Assembly (NCBI GenBank): GCA_025618425.1
Contig: CM046833.1
Coordinates: forward strand, 33,912,247 to 33,976,246
Source of the DNA: Heliocidaris tuberculata
Lineage: Eukaryota > Echinodermata > Echinoidea > Camarodonta > Echinometridae
Direction: 5' to 3'
DNA: 64,000 bases
The notes beneath the pieces are model-generated. The model worked only from the letters and a program-made list of their open reading frames with translations. It was not told the DNA's origin and did no database searches. Shown here piece after piece: positions 37,801-49,989 of this stretch. The position numbers were made by a program, and so were the translations under genes. Numbering within the stretch: position 1 is the first letter of the stretch; every line of letters starts with the position of its first letter.

Positions 37801-38768
37801 CATACAACTGTCCTAGTATGCCATTATTCCAAAACATGAAGATTTTACCATTACCTGAACTGATCTCTATGAATTCTCTTATATTCATGTACAAATACAA
37901 CTCTAGAATTTTACCAAAAATATTTGAAAATATGTTCACCCTTAATTCGTCTTTACATGATTACAACACTCGTCAGTGTGGGTTATTTCATCAACCCAAG
38001 GTTTCCTCTTCCTTAGCTTTAAATTCATTCCGTGTACAGTATATCAAATTGTGGAATAGCCTTGATCAAAATATTCAGCAAAGCTCAACTCTGTCAAAAT
38101 TCAAATGCTCTATAAAAAGATTGTACTTAACCCAAATTAATGCATGTAAGTAGATATATGATGTTTCAATTTTCTTTCCCCTATTCTCTACATCCTCTCT
38201 ATCTCTACTACAATTCTTTTTCTCAGTTTTTTTCATCATCTAAAGTCTTTTTTTTTTTTTTTTTCTTTTCTCTCTCTCAGTCATTCTCATTATTTCTTTA
38301 TCATGCTACCTCTCCCCTTCTCTCTCTCTTCTTTCTTTCTTTCTCTCTTCTTTTCCTGTGATATTCCTCTCATAACTTATCTATTTTCTTTCTCCTTCTT
38401 GTCTACTGCTAGGGCCATGTGTGCGTATGTATGTGTGTGTGTGTGTGTGTGTTAGGGTGTATCTTGGTGCGTGCGTCTGAGTTTGTATGGGTGAGTGTGA
38501 GTGTTTTTATGTGTATACATTCATATACTTTTATCTCTTTAATTTTAGTAATATATTGTCAATGTATATCTTGTTTTTTTAAAAAGTATATTCTATTTTG
38601 GGACCCTACTTACAAGCACTTTGCTTCACAGGGTATCCCTCCATTTTTATATTGTATATTGTTACTCATATATTATTTTATCATTATAATGTTTGAGTAT
38701 TATATTGTGTGATTTTAAAGATGGAAAATAAATTGAATTGAATTGAATTGAATTGAATTGAATTGAAT
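34841..38768 (+). mobile_element. Near-full-length LINE inserted in composite copy B
   Basis: It starts directly after 'acttcata' and ends in an (ATTGA)n tail (about 38735-38768). The uninterrupted counterpart at about 15358-15375 in copy A shows the empty site, with 'ttcata' followed closely by 'aaacgacggttctagtact'. ATAAA at both edges may be the target-site duplication. It has a short 5' leader of about 90 bp, one long coding region (34931-38153) and a pyrimidine-rich/GT-rich 3'UTR. The length of about 3.9 kb and few lesions suggest a young copy. Confidence 0.9.
34931..38153 (+). pseudogene. LINE polyprotein, endonuclease plus reverse transcriptase, two frameshifts
   Basis: Residues ~5-30 carry a Cys/His-rich start (CKLCKTRFHNC...FCTWC). 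An APE-type endonuclease follows: NVNARSLS, ISETWFRENT, GGGVAIYINNS, VVGCVYRSPSS, LAGDFNI and SDHFPVW. The reverse transcriptase has SKASGSDDMAPG, AFDTIDHDIL (motif A), GIPQGSVLGPLLFLVYIND (motif B) and FADD (motif C, intact). Frames change twice, near 35735-35760 (just after LAGDFNI) and near 36760 (before the NYRPIS-type region). No other stops are seen. Clade: CR1/L2-like within the Jockey supergroup. Catalytic residues look intact, so the element was inactivated recently or the shifts are sequencing errors. Confidence 0.9.
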
Positions 38769-39878
38769 AAACGACGGTTCTAGTACTAGAATTTATATTT
38801 CAAATGCTATGAAAGCATGGGTGTCGATCCCGGGAGGGGAGGATGTGTGATATATTTATCAAATAGTTCAGGAGGGGAGAGGGCCTGAATTCATCACCCC
38901 GCAATAATTCACCTTCAATAAATGACATGATCAAATAATATGAACAGGAGGAGGATGATGATGATTATTATTCATAGGATCACAATCGATCAACATGGTC
39001 ATAATTTTTGTTATGATTTTTTTTTTAAATATTATGATTAGGAAGACCGAAATCAAGATTTCAAAGTAAAGAATGATATTTAGCAAGTTAGAAATCCCCA
39101 TGAAACCACACTCAAATGCTCTGAAAGGTGATTTTAATTCAGGGTAATTTGAAAGTCTCAACCGTGGGAGGGCATACTCCATTCCCACGTCCATGGCCAT
39201 AAACAGGGGCACTCTGTAAGAACGGTAGATGCCGATAAATTGTACGTTACTAAAATCACGTATTATGAAAATATTGCTACGAGGGCTTGATATCCCACCC
39301 CAAAATAAAAAATAAAAAATAAATCGTCACGACAATTTCCAAGCCCATATCCGGACAACTTCCCCTACGCCCCCCACCCCCCCCCCCCGATCCCCTCGCA
39401 ACTTTCCCCTCCCCACAATGGACGACTGTTGGAACTTGAGATAAAGGCTAAGGATTAGGGTCTCCACAAAGGAGTGGAGAGACGGGAGGATCTGGATCTG
39501 TGTGTGTGTGTGTTTGTGGGGGGGGGGGTGGGTGGGTGTGTGTATGGTGTGTGTGTGGAGGAGGGGGGTCCTCTCCTCCCACGAAAAGGAATTTTTTTAA
39601 GTTAATGAACTGAAATCATGGTTTAGCACATTGCAGATGTATGAATTAGACATCGTTTTTTAATTATTAAGGCATTGCTAAAGCGCCTTTCAAAGTGTGG
39701 GGAGCATTAATAAATATAGTTCACTTTTTTAAAAATAGCGATATATTATTTGACAAAAGCCGGAAATGCATTTTAAGGCTTTCTTAAAAATAGTACCGTG
39801 GGGTTGTCTTTCATCCATTTCCCTTTCTTGTTTGATTCAAATAGCGACCCTCTTCTTCAATTATGAATAGCGACCCTC
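38769..39878. repeat. Composite repeat copy B, right part
   Basis: Collinear with 15375-17420 of copy A: 'aaacgacggttctagtact', 'gcatgggtgtcgatccc', 'ccgtgggagggcatactcc', poly-C at 39375, G/GT-rich at 39500-39570, and 'ttgacaaaagccgg.aatg'. Copy B has only one ~260-bp block where copy A has two. It stops after two 'gaatagcgaccctct' units at about 39878. A minus-strand frame of 93 aa in this part has a counterpart in copy A but is not convincing as a protein. Confidence 0.8.
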
Positions 39879-40260
39879 TAACTCAAGCTGCACGATCTCT
39901 TTGGTCGCTCTCAGAATCAGTCTTTAAAGTCAGGATTTTCAACCTTTTTGGTTGTGTTGATCTTCATCACTTGGTTATAGACGGAGTATTGGGCCAGTCT
40001 GGAACAACTTGGATTGTTTTATTTATGCAAATATGTGACAGTTTGATCAGATTTACTGAGCAGTTTTTCCTCCTGGATCTTGAGTTGCTCTTCATCGGGC
40101 ATGAGATCTTATTCATCCCCGGATCTTCCCCGATAGTTTCGTCTCGAGTTAAGGACTGAAAATGATGCTTGACAATGTATCTTACGATATATCCTACGAG
40201 TTGTTCCCATTGTGATAAGTGCATGGTCAAGTGCACTCGAAATCAGCCCTACTCTCCCTC

Positions 40261-42160
40261 ATCCTATTGTACTAGGCTTCGGGATTGAAATCATGAACGG
40301 ATCAATTCACTGCACAAAAGGTCAGCTTTTCCAACTTAAAAGTTCTGTTAGAGGCACTGATCTAAATCGGATTGATAATCAGACATGGAATCTGCTGAAA
40401 GAATTGAACATTGTGAAGCGTAGAGGATGTAGAGGGGGAAGAAATCTACATTTGAAAAGTGGCACCCGAGACATTAAAGTACGCATTTCTCAACGGATAT
40501 CTCAAAATTATATCACGAACCGAATATCCGAATCGAGAGTAACGCACCTGAGGAGCATTCCTACAAGCGGAACACTTTTCAGCAACCTAGAATCGTCTAC
40601 TAAGTTCGCGTTATGGAATGTACGCTCTATCAAGTCCCGTGGTACGTGTAACGCCCTTTGTGATTTTGTCATCTCCAATAAAGTAGATTGCATGGTGCTA
40701 ACAGAGACATGGTAGACTGGCAATGAGAGAGACAGTCATTCACTTGCTACTCTCAAGGAGACACTGCCCCATCTTGATTTTCACCATATTCCTCGTTATA
40801 GTGGGAGAGGTGGGGGAGTCGGTGTTCTCATCCACAAAGGATATCATGTAACTAGGAATCCTCTCGAGTACTTCAAGTCTTTTGAATACCTTGCTCTGAA
40901 TGTATCATCAGCGGACTCTTGTTCTTTCGACCTATTGCGTTGTATCGACTGCTTGCTTCAAAAAAGAACAAGATTCCACTAGGCACATTCTTCAGGGAGT
41001 TTTCGTCCTTACTTGAGATAATTCTCGCATCACCTCAGAGACTAATCATTGCAGGAGACTTTAACATACACATTGAGAAGTCAGACAGTGCTGAAGTGTC
41101 TAGTTTCTTAGAAATTCTTCGAATGTCTAAGCCAAGGAATCACATCACATGCTCTACGCATATGGCAGGTCATACCTTGGACCTCGTCGTATCCAGAGAT
41201 GACGACTCCTTGGTATTGTCTGTTACATCAACACAGGACTTGCCATCAGATCATTCTGCAATTATGTGCCGCCTGAATAAGGGTAAGCCTAATCCAGTCA
41301 ATACACACATTACTGCCAGGAAATTGAAAGACATCAAAATGGACAAGTTCTGTCTTGACATCACTTCCTCCGATTTGTATAGTGATGATAATTATGCCGG
41401 CTTCTAATCCGGAACAACTGATGGAACTCTATGATCGAGAGCTTCGAGGAATCATTGATTACCAAGCCCCAATAAAAGAAAGGGATGTTATTAAAGGGTG
41501 TGTTTATCGATTTCTAGAAATTAGAAAAGGGTACTTGATTCGCGAATAGAGTCGCGGATACGATCGCCCCCATGAATGCGGTTTCTCAGGATGCCGTGTT
41601 TATCGTCGCGACGCAAAACTGGGATAGCCCGTTGCTTTGCATCGCGCAGGATCCAGCTAAATGACCTAGGAAGTAAAGGTCAATTCCGGCGCGCGCCTTT
41701 TCAGCACGTGTACTGTGCTGTTTAGTTAGCTAGTAGGCTAGTAGGCGCGCGCTTTCGTCCTAACCGGAAACGGGAGTGTGAAGTTGCGAAATGTATTCGC
41801 GAATCAAATCGCGTTGTGTTTATCGCCGGTACTAGAGTCGCGTATCTGGCTCAAATGGTAATCAAATCCCACCTTTTTGCGGGACTCATGTCTGGTAAGC
41901 TAATGAGGTAATCAAGTCGCGTTCGTGTTTATCGAGGGTTACGGCCGGTAACTGGTAAGCTAATCAGGGACTTGAGTCGCCGATTAGAAGGTAGAATCGC
42001 CCCGATAAACACACCCTTTGAGACCCAATGCACCTTGGTATACACAGAGTCTGCACCACGCAAAGCAGGAAAGACAAAAGATGGAGCGTCGTGCTAGAAA
42101 AACGAAACTGACTGTCCACAAGGAGATCTACCTGGATAGTTGTAAGTCGTATAACGAGGA
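40261..42160 (+). mobile_element. LINE fragment with APE endonuclease, split by a TTAA element
   Basis: The frames 40212-40715 and 40919-41407 carry FALWNVRSIKSRGTCNALCD, CMVLTETW, RGGGVGVLIHKGYH, RLIIAGDFNIHIEK, HTLDLVVSRDDD and SDHSAIMCRLN. This is the full order of an APE-type endonuclease. A stop follows ETW and frameshifts lie near 40900. The linker resumes after the insert at 42022 (TQCTLVYTESAPRKAGK) and ends near 42160. The reverse transcriptase is absent, so the copy is 3'-truncated or rearranged. The clade differs from the 34.8-kb LINE. Confidence 0.8.
41495..42017. mobile_element. 523-bp TTAA-type element inserted in a LINE
   Basis: Ends AGGGTGTGTTTATCG and CGATAAACACACCCT are perfect inverted repeats. 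TTAA precedes (41491-41494) and TTGA follows (42018-42021), a TTAA duplication with one change. The interior repeats 'gcgaatagagtcgcg'-like and 'aatcaagtcgcgttcgtgt' motifs and is CpG-rich. No coding content. LINE sequence is continuous across the insert, confirming the borders. Confidence 0.9.
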
Positions 42161-42574
42161 ATTATGATTGCAGTTGAATGTGTCTATACCTGAGCCTGAT
42201 CGGTTTGCCACGGACGGACATTTGACAAATTTTGAAAGTTTTGAGGCCTGTAGAAAATAAGTATTCAATTTAAGAGTGCTATTTTATTTTTCATTGTGAA
42301 GTGCATCACTGAAGGAGTTGAAATTTGATAAAACTGGGCATACGTCGAAAATTTTGTGCATGCATAGAGTAAATATACACTAAAATAAATACGGCTGGTA
42401 GACCATTTTCTGCTGCAACTATAGTTGTTGCTGCTGGTCTTCCATGGGGCCAGTTTACAATAATATATAGAAAAATATATATATTTACACAGCACAAGAA
42501 ATGAAAACAAAATAAATAATTTTGAAGTATCAATCGAAAACGAAATAAAAAGAAAACGAAAATACATACATATA

Positions 42575-42637
<63 letters not shown>

Positions 42638-44100
42638 CATGATACAAAGAAGTACATCAATATAGGATATTTATGGTCTGTTTAAGTTAATCTTGAAGGT
42701 GCAAAAATGGGTAGTTGACGCAAAGCAGGGGATAATTCATTATATTGAGAAGAAGCTCTGTATACCGATGATATTTTATAATAATTTGTTCTTGGCTTAG
42801 GTAAAGAGAGATTATGTTGATTACGAAGGTAATATGGCGAGGATTTGAACTCAAACTGTCTTTCATGTATTCAGGGGTCATGTTATTCAATATTCAGAAG
42901 TAGCATATGGATCTTTTGCCTTTCACGTATCATTTGCCAACCCAGACAACTATGACTTTGAGTGGTAGAAGTACAAGATTAAGGACTGACTTTAAGAATT
43001 ATTCTACCAGCTCTATTTAGATTTTTTGGAGTTGGATTAAACATTTACTGCTGGCAGATTCCCATGGTACATCCCCGTAATCAAAATGAGGTAATATGAT
43101 GGAATTATAGATTTGATTTATTTACGTTTGGATTTTCTTATTTCAGTGGTATTTTTGTTTTTCATACGTTTATAGAATTACCATAAGTCATCACTATTTC
43201 TTTTTTTTTGGCTTTCAATTTTGCTTTATCTCTTTGTTTAATTAAAAAAAGTATATTGCGATCTCTACCTTACGTGGATATCGCATCATACGAACGGCTT
43301 TATGCAAGCAGTTGATGCGGCCGCACAGCCAAAATTAGGAGCCTACACTCAAACACAGTACGTGGGACCGCGTGGGACATAGCGTGGGACATCGTCTGAT
43401 GTGTACGATTCCAGTGTACTCGTATTCGAAAGATACGTGATTTGATTTTTTTTTTTTAAAGATATTATACTAATTGTCACATTAAATCCCCTCTAGAATT
43501 TGTAAGGGTACACTTGTTTTGCCTGATTTTGCAGTTAATTCGTGGAAAAGACTTCACAGTGCTGAATTATTTGATTCTAAAAATGCTTAAAATTGTATTG
43601 GAACTGTACAGCGGTGGTGTTTTTCTGCGAGCCCAAACATAGCTAGCTTTGGGCTCGCGGTCGCATCAAACGTAGAGGGTGTTGCCTTATCCACTTGGTA
43701 GAGATCGATGGCCGTAGCCTATTGGATATTCAAATTATAACAGCACTAGATATCGCAGCATCAACATCACCTTTAACCAGCGTATGCCGACGTATGAAAA
43801 CTGTGGCGAATACGCTGGAGTACGTCGAATAAGTTATGGATAAGTTTTTTTTATAAGTTCAGAAAATTCAGAGCACGCTGAAGCACGCTGGTATACGTCG
43901 TACTACGGCGATGTCGTGGAAGAAGACTTTTTTTTTTTTTTTTTTTAATTTACAAAATTGCTGTCAAGTACATGGAGGGGTGAAACAATGACCAATATCC
44001 AACTCTTTAAAAAACAATAATTATTGCATTGTAATGAAACTTACTAGGGATAAAGTAATTAAGTTTTTTTCTTCAAATGTCTCTAACCGCTGCCGCCGGA
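42161..44100. other. No gene seen; (TA)n microsatellite
   Basis: A (TA)n run at 42571-42633 generates spurious Tyr/Ile frames. Remaining sequence, including the GC-richer 43300-43940 part with repeated 'tacgtcg' and 'cgctgg.gtacgtcg' words, shows no coding frame. Confidence 0.5.
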
Positions 44101-44149
44101 ACATAAATTGTTATTCAAAATTTCCTAAGAAAGAGGGTGCAAAAATGAC

Positions 44150-45080
44150 GCATTGTATGGGTCACTTTTTTTTATTGCAATGACGCTACCATGACGCACC
44201 TGGGGTATATAGGTTGCGTCATTTCAATGGAACCATAAAATATTTCATCTTTAAAAATCGTGTAAATAACGAGTAGAAATTATGTTCAAATTCAATTTAT
44301 GCGAAGCGCCCTCTTGACAATGATGAAATAGATTACTGTTCTATTGCGACTATGTGAATTTTTCCTACCATTGAAGTTTATGATCAGCTCCTCGACAACG
44401 CCCCCCCCCCCCACCCCCCGAACATTAAAAAGTAAACCACTAGTAAACCACTAGTTTAATAAATGTTTACATTTGCAGTTGACATGTTTTCACATTTGTG
44501 GTAAAGGGTCTTTTGATATTTTATGGATTTTAATGGTCAGAAAATGGTCAGGAAACCTCACACACAGTTTTTTTTTTTTATAACAATGACCCTACCATGA
44601 CACACCTGGGGTATATAGGTTGCGTTATTTCAGTGGAACCATAAAATATTTCATCATTAGAAATCGCGTAAATAAAGAGTAGAAATTATGTTCAAATTTC
44701 AGATTTTAATGGTCAGGAAACCACACACACACACACGCACACTCACGCACACACACACACTCTCTAACACACGCACACACAAACTGATCTTACATAGGTG
44801 CATTATGCAAGCAATGAGTTTTTACATTTGCGGTGGACATGTTATGATTTGAGTTAAAAATGGAAATATTTACGTTTAGGCGAAATGTTTTTACATTTGT
44901 GGTTAAACAGATTTTTACATTTGTGATAATTTTTTTTTTGTTTTTTTTTTGTTTTTTTTTTTGTGGTTATTTTACATTTGTGGTTGACATGTTATGACAT
45001 TTGTAGTTATTTTGACATTTGCGGGTGCAATGTTTTTAAATTTGTGGTAGATATTTACATTTGTGGGTTCTACAGGGGGT
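44150..45080. repeat. Direct duplication and diverged 'ttacatttgtggt' minisatellite
   Basis: A ~120-bp block with 'cctggggtatataggttgcg' and 'gtagaaattatgttcaaatt' occurs at about 44187-44300 and again at 44587-44703. From about 44460 the motif 'tttacatttg.ggt' recurs irregularly to 45070, with 'gacatgtt' between units. A (CA)n run lies at 44724-44775. Confidence 0.7.
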
Positions 45081-45655
45081 CTTCAAGGAGCTGAAATTTT
45101 GACATGCATATGGATCTGGATGTATTTTGAAAGATGCATAGATCAATTTACTAAATATGTAAAGGAACACTAGATGAATGCAGATTTGGTCTCAAAGGAT
45201 AGTGGGATACATAGAAGAAAATTGCTGCTCATTGAAAAATGATTGAGAAAATCATCTGGGGGGGGGGGGGCATGATGCCCAATCCTCCAGTCTATTTTAG
45301 GCTTTCTCAGTCTTTTTACGGTTGATCTCCACCCAATCTTAATCCGTTCAGACATCAGCTTCTCGTCCAACCAAGACATAAAAGTGTTTAAAAGTACTCA
45401 CAGTAATTTTTTTATAAAATTGCTTACTAAGGAAGAACTTCTAAAGCTTCAAGTGAGTCTGATTTGTAAGTAATAATTACTAGTTACTGTATAGAATTTG
45501 TAGATTACGTAATGTTTTTTGGATTCACTGAGTATCAGGAAATCACATACCTAACAGTCTGTACACAAACTACAATTGTTTGTATTTGAAGTTAAATATT
45601 TTAACCAATGGTACATTGTTTGGAATATATTCATTCCGAGATTCCGAAGTACTTT

Positions 45656-45656
45656 A

Positions 45657-45701
<45 letters not shown>

Positions 45702-45777
45702 TTATTATTATTATTATTGTTGTTGTTGTTGTTGTTGTTATTATCATCATTATTATCATTATTATCATTATTATTGT
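45656..45777. repeat. (ATT)n/(GTT)n microsatellite
   Basis: Imperfect trinucleotide run of ATT units switching to GTT and then ATC. Frames across it (poly-Leu, poly-Asn, poly-Ile) are artefacts. Confidence 0.95.
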
Positions 45778-47440
45778 TAAAGGTACTGATTAACATTGTT
45801 TTGAGCTGAAATCCCAAAGTGTTAAATTAGGATTTGAACTGTTAATAATCATTTGCATATCTGTAATCAAAGCCCAGGAAAGACAAAATTTTGGGGAAAG
45901 ATCGTAAAACAAAGGTAATATTTATTATTTTGTAAGTAAGCGTTTCAAGAAATGCTTCTTCCTGCTATTGACTTTTTATTTATTTTTTTTATTTTTACTT
46001 TTTTAAAAGAATTTCTTGGCCCAAACTAGTCTATTAGCATTGAAATTTTCACATATTATCCAGAAAGCATAGGTGATCAAACTGATACATGATTCATCCA
46101 TCGAACTTGCGCCTTTGCACATGACAAATAAGTTATTAAAGCAGTACCTTTAAAGGTGTGTGCTGACATAAACCAAAGAACAATGTATATGTAATTTGTT
46201 TTTTTACTCCTATTCTGCCAATATCTTTCATATCTAGATTTATATACCAAATTATGTTCTGCATTTACTTTTGTATGTTCATCATCGGTCATACTCATTA
46301 TTTTAGATGTGTCAATATGTATTGACATGAACCAAAGTATTATATTTGTGAAATGCATATCAAATAACTCAGGTCTGAAAAGTGTATTCTTTGATTAATT
46401 GTCAAAATTACCTCAAAAGTTTAGCCTATAAAACTCTAATGATTCATGTGCGAGCAAGCAATTTATGTTTTTTTAATGCTGAAGTCCTAGGGACGTGCAT
46501 TATTAACAGCGATATAATGCAAACATGACAATTTAATTTCTTTTTTTTGGGGGGGGGGGATGTCGAATGATCTTTTAATTCGTTATGATAATATTGATAT
46601 TAACCTACTTAATACAATCTGCCTTATTTTTTTTTTTTTATAAGAGCGAGAGAGCGTAGTGAGCGAGTTTGAGGGAAATTTTCAGAAAATATTGCCCTTA
46701 CTTGGTGTAAATTATGGGCACATTCGAGCGAGCGGATTGAAAAATCCTTGCTTGGGGGAGGAGGTGGGCATGGTGCCTCTCTTGCCTCCAGCTCCGCTGC
46801 CTGACATTGTAGTTTTAGTAATATGAGAACTCAAGGGGAAATGAAATCGTGCGGAATTTGCAAAAGGCTCATTTACTTGTATACATAGCACGCCCGTTGA
46901 GGCCGTCGGACTAATGCCATAAATGATCGGACGGCACGAAGTAGACCGAACTGGAGCTAGGCGAATAGTTCGGGTTTAACCGGTCCCAGGCCCTTAGTCT
47001 TGTAACTGGTCGTAACCTCGTTCACCCAAACAAGTTTAGTGTAATGCTGAAATATTTCCAAATAAAAAACACGGTTTACTTCTGGTTGATTAGTCTAGCC
47101 ATCGCTTCTGCACTGCCCTGCCGCGACGCGCGTCGCCACGATAACGTAACTACCCCCAGGCTCTACCAGAGAGCTAGCTCTGTAATTACTTTTCCATATG
47201 TTTGATTACTTTCCCATCGCATGAAATTTAAAACACAAGCCAGTCTTCACCGAACTATCTCAGAGGTGATCCAATATGAATCACATATTTTAGCATGTGT
47301 GATGGAAGTTCTTGTATCGAAAGTGACACGAAGCTCCGAGTATATTTTCCCCTCTCATCGGAAATCGCCCATGCAGGCCCACCAAAGTATCCCTTTAAGC
47401 CGCGCCGATTCTTTGAAGCTAGAAATAGCTCTTTTAGCGA
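45778..47440. other. No gene seen; poly-G repeat copy at 46.54-46.80 kb
   Basis: AT-rich without coherent coding frames. The part at 46540-46800 has a G run (46550-46559), 'gagcgagagagcgtagtgag' and 'gggggaggaggtgggcatgg', and belongs to the same family as 2040-2830 and 29.8 kb. A 101-codon plus-strand frame from 47221 runs into the 47.4-kb minisatellite and is not supported. Confidence 0.5.
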
Positions 47441-47990
47441 GAGTGGGAAATATAGGAAAAAAGGGGCACTTATCAGAAGAGCAAAGGGTGCTTATCAGAG
47501 ATGGAAAGGGGCACTTGAAGAGGTAAAAACGGCACTTATCAGAAGAGGAAGGGACACATGTTAGATAGGGAAAAGGCATATATCAGAAGTAAAGAGAGGG
47601 CACTTATGAGATTTGAAAAGGGGCAATTATTAGAGGGGGGAAAGGGCACTTATTAGAAGGGAAAAGGGGACAATTATTAGATTTGAAAAGGGGGCATCTA
47701 TCAGAAGGGGAAAAAGGGCACTTATTACAAGGGAAAATGAGCACCTATCAGAAGTGAATTTGCACTTATCAGAAAGAAAAAAAGGGCACTCATTAGAGAG
47801 ATAAGGAGACAATGTTATCATATTTGAAAAGGGGCACTTATCAGAAGGAGAAAAAAGAGCACTTAGAAGGGGAAAGGGCACTTATTACAAACTTTAAGTG
47901 GCAAATTTAGTTGTAAAAATAGCACTTATCAGAGAGAAAAGGGAATTTTTCAGAAATTAAAAGGGCACTTTTGGGATACTTGAAAAAGTG
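47440..47990. repeat. ~22-bp minisatellite 'aaaggggcacttatcagaag'
   Basis: About 20 degenerate units of 'gaaaaggggcacttatcaga' with length variants; followed at 48007-48022 by a C run and the inverted 'gggagcgccgcctctggggg' repeat edge. Antisense frames of 74-83 aa (Cys/Pro/Phe-rich) are products of the repeat. Confidence 0.9.
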
Positions 47991-48214
47991 GGGGAACTTT
48001 TCCCCCTGTCCCCCCCCCCCCGGGAGCGCCGCCTCTGGGGGCAAGACAGGTATATAGTACCCTTCATGATTTTTAACGCCTCTTAATTACCAGCTTCCCC
48101 ACGGTTACATGAGGCCAGGAAAATTAGAGAATTTACGCGCGGAGCAAGCGTCAAAATTGAAGTCTGATCGTCTAATACCTTTTGTATTTCATTTTTTGGA
48201 AAGTGTCATTTCCT

Positions 48215-49290
48215 GAAATCACACTGTGGCAGTTATGTCGTAATTAGGCGGACAGGGTTTAAACTCTATGGGTAGGACTATAACTGCATGAGTGACTATT
48301 ATGTGGTAAACGGCTCCGTATGAAAACCAACACTGATGACATTGTGGGACACGATTTCCACATATAAAAAACACACTATGATTCATCAACTCACAGCGTG
48401 ACATTGCGAATAATTTACACTGTACTAGAAGACATAAACACACTGTGGTAATTATGGGTTGAGCTGTGTAAACTGTGTATGACTACTAGTATGTGATTAT
48501 TGTGTGGTTAACCACCACCACCACACCGTATAAAAACCAAACACTGTAACCACACTGCGAACACACCATTATCACATATTTTACACAGAGTTCCCTATGT
48601 GATCACAGTGTATTTGCTCACTCTCTGACAACACTATAAACACACAATTCCCACATATTTTACATAGAGTTGACAATGTGACCACAGTGTGTTAACACTT
48701 TGACAACACTATGAACACACAATTTCCACGTATTTTACACAGAGTTGACTATGTGACCACAGAGGGTTAACATTGTGATTATTAAACTCACAATGTGAAA
48801 ACACTATGAGCACATAATTTACTCAGAGTTGACCAAGTGACAACAGTGTGTTAACACTGTGATTAATTAACACACACTGGGACAATACTATGAACACATA
48901 CTTTCAACATACTTTACACAGAGTTGACTATGTGATCACGATGTGTTAACACTTTGATTCATCACCTCACACTGTGACAACACTATTAACATAGTTCATG
49001 CATAGTGTAATAAAAACACACTGTGGTAATTATGTTGTAAACCCTGTTAAATGTATTCGACTGTGTGATTATTATGTGGTAAACCGCATAGTCTGAAATG
49101 TTGTGACAACGCTGTGAACACACCATTGCCACATAATTTCCACACAGCGTTGTCACAACATTTCAGACTATGTGGTAAACCGCATAGTCTGAAATGTTGT
49201 GACAACGCTGTGAACACACCATTGCCACATAATTTCCACAGAGCTGACATGTGAACATAGTGTGGTAACAGTATGGTAACACTGTGATTG
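48215..49290. repeat. ~105-bp diverged satellite (CACAGAGTTGACTATGTGA type)
   Basis: Units share 'acactgtga.aacactatga', 'acacacaatttccacatatt' and 'ttacacagagttgacta', about ten copies with drift. The strand is rich in CACA/TGTG dyads so units partly self-complement. The 49081-49245 part is rearranged into a direct-inverted-direct structure. Confidence 0.85.
49143..49212. other. 30-bp perfect inverted repeat within the satellite
   Basis: Arms 49143-49172 and 49183-49212 are exact reverse complements with a 10-nt spacer. In addition, 49081-49144 is repeated identically at 49177-49240. The order is direct, inverted, direct. Confidence 0.95.
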
Positions 49291-49722
49291 TTCCATAAGG
49301 GTTGGACACATTATTTCGAACTATAATGTATGTTTATTTCAAATAATACAGAATTATTACTAAGATATATAATTAAACTGAAGCATAGTCATTAAGAAAG
49401 ATTACGTATGTATATGTAGCTAGTGAACATAACCATAATCGATCGAATTCACCGGAATAACCTACTAAAACCTAGGATAACTTTCCACTTGATTGAGATT
49501 AATGATTAGATTCTCTCATTGCCATCCACACTTATCTACAATCTGGGCCCTCTTGCAGAAAAAGTTCGGTTTAAAAGTAACTCAAATAATTAAACTGAGC
49601 TTTATTTTCAAACAATCAGGATCGTGTATTAAGGACTTGGGTTTATTTATTTTCTTTTAGTTTCGTTTGAACGCAACTTTTTAAGCAACAGGGCCCTGAT
49701 CCATTTAGTTCAGCCCACATAC

Positions 49723-49989
49723 CTTTCAGTTTCTTGGTGATGTCGGACATTCCGACTTTGCAACAGGCAGAATATAACGTCTTTCGCTGATCAGAGTTGG
49801 AAGACGTTTCACTTTTCCACATGCAGAGACTTTCGTAAAAGTCGTCGACCTTGAGAAATTTTGATGCGGCAGTTTCCGGCAGACATCTGAGACAACGTAA
49901 AGCTTCCCCCAGTTTTTCGAAAGCTTTGTTCTCTTCAGCGTTTTTCACCAATTTCCACAGTTCAAGTTTAGATATAGGTCCCTTGGGGA
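49723..49989 (-). CDS. Exon, death-like domain 1
   Basis: This 267-bp exon is phase 1-1: acceptor TTTACATCATTTCCAG, donor CTGAAAG|GTATGT. The peptide starts VPKGPISKLELWKLVKNAEE and has EKLGEALRCLRCLPETAASK. It then shows a clear death-domain second half: DDFYESLCMWKSETSSNSDQ and RKTLYSACCKVGMSDITKKL. It lies 1.5 kb below the transmembrane exon (51547-51479), so it would be the first cytoplasmic domain. Confidence 0.75.

Noticed and set aside
42265..42660. Tyr/Ile-rich ORFs of 113-131 aa
   Set aside because: Generated by the (TA)n microsatellite at 42571-42633.
47221..47526. 101-codon plus-strand ORF
   Set aside because: Its second half is minisatellite translation and the first half has no recognisable domain or splice context.
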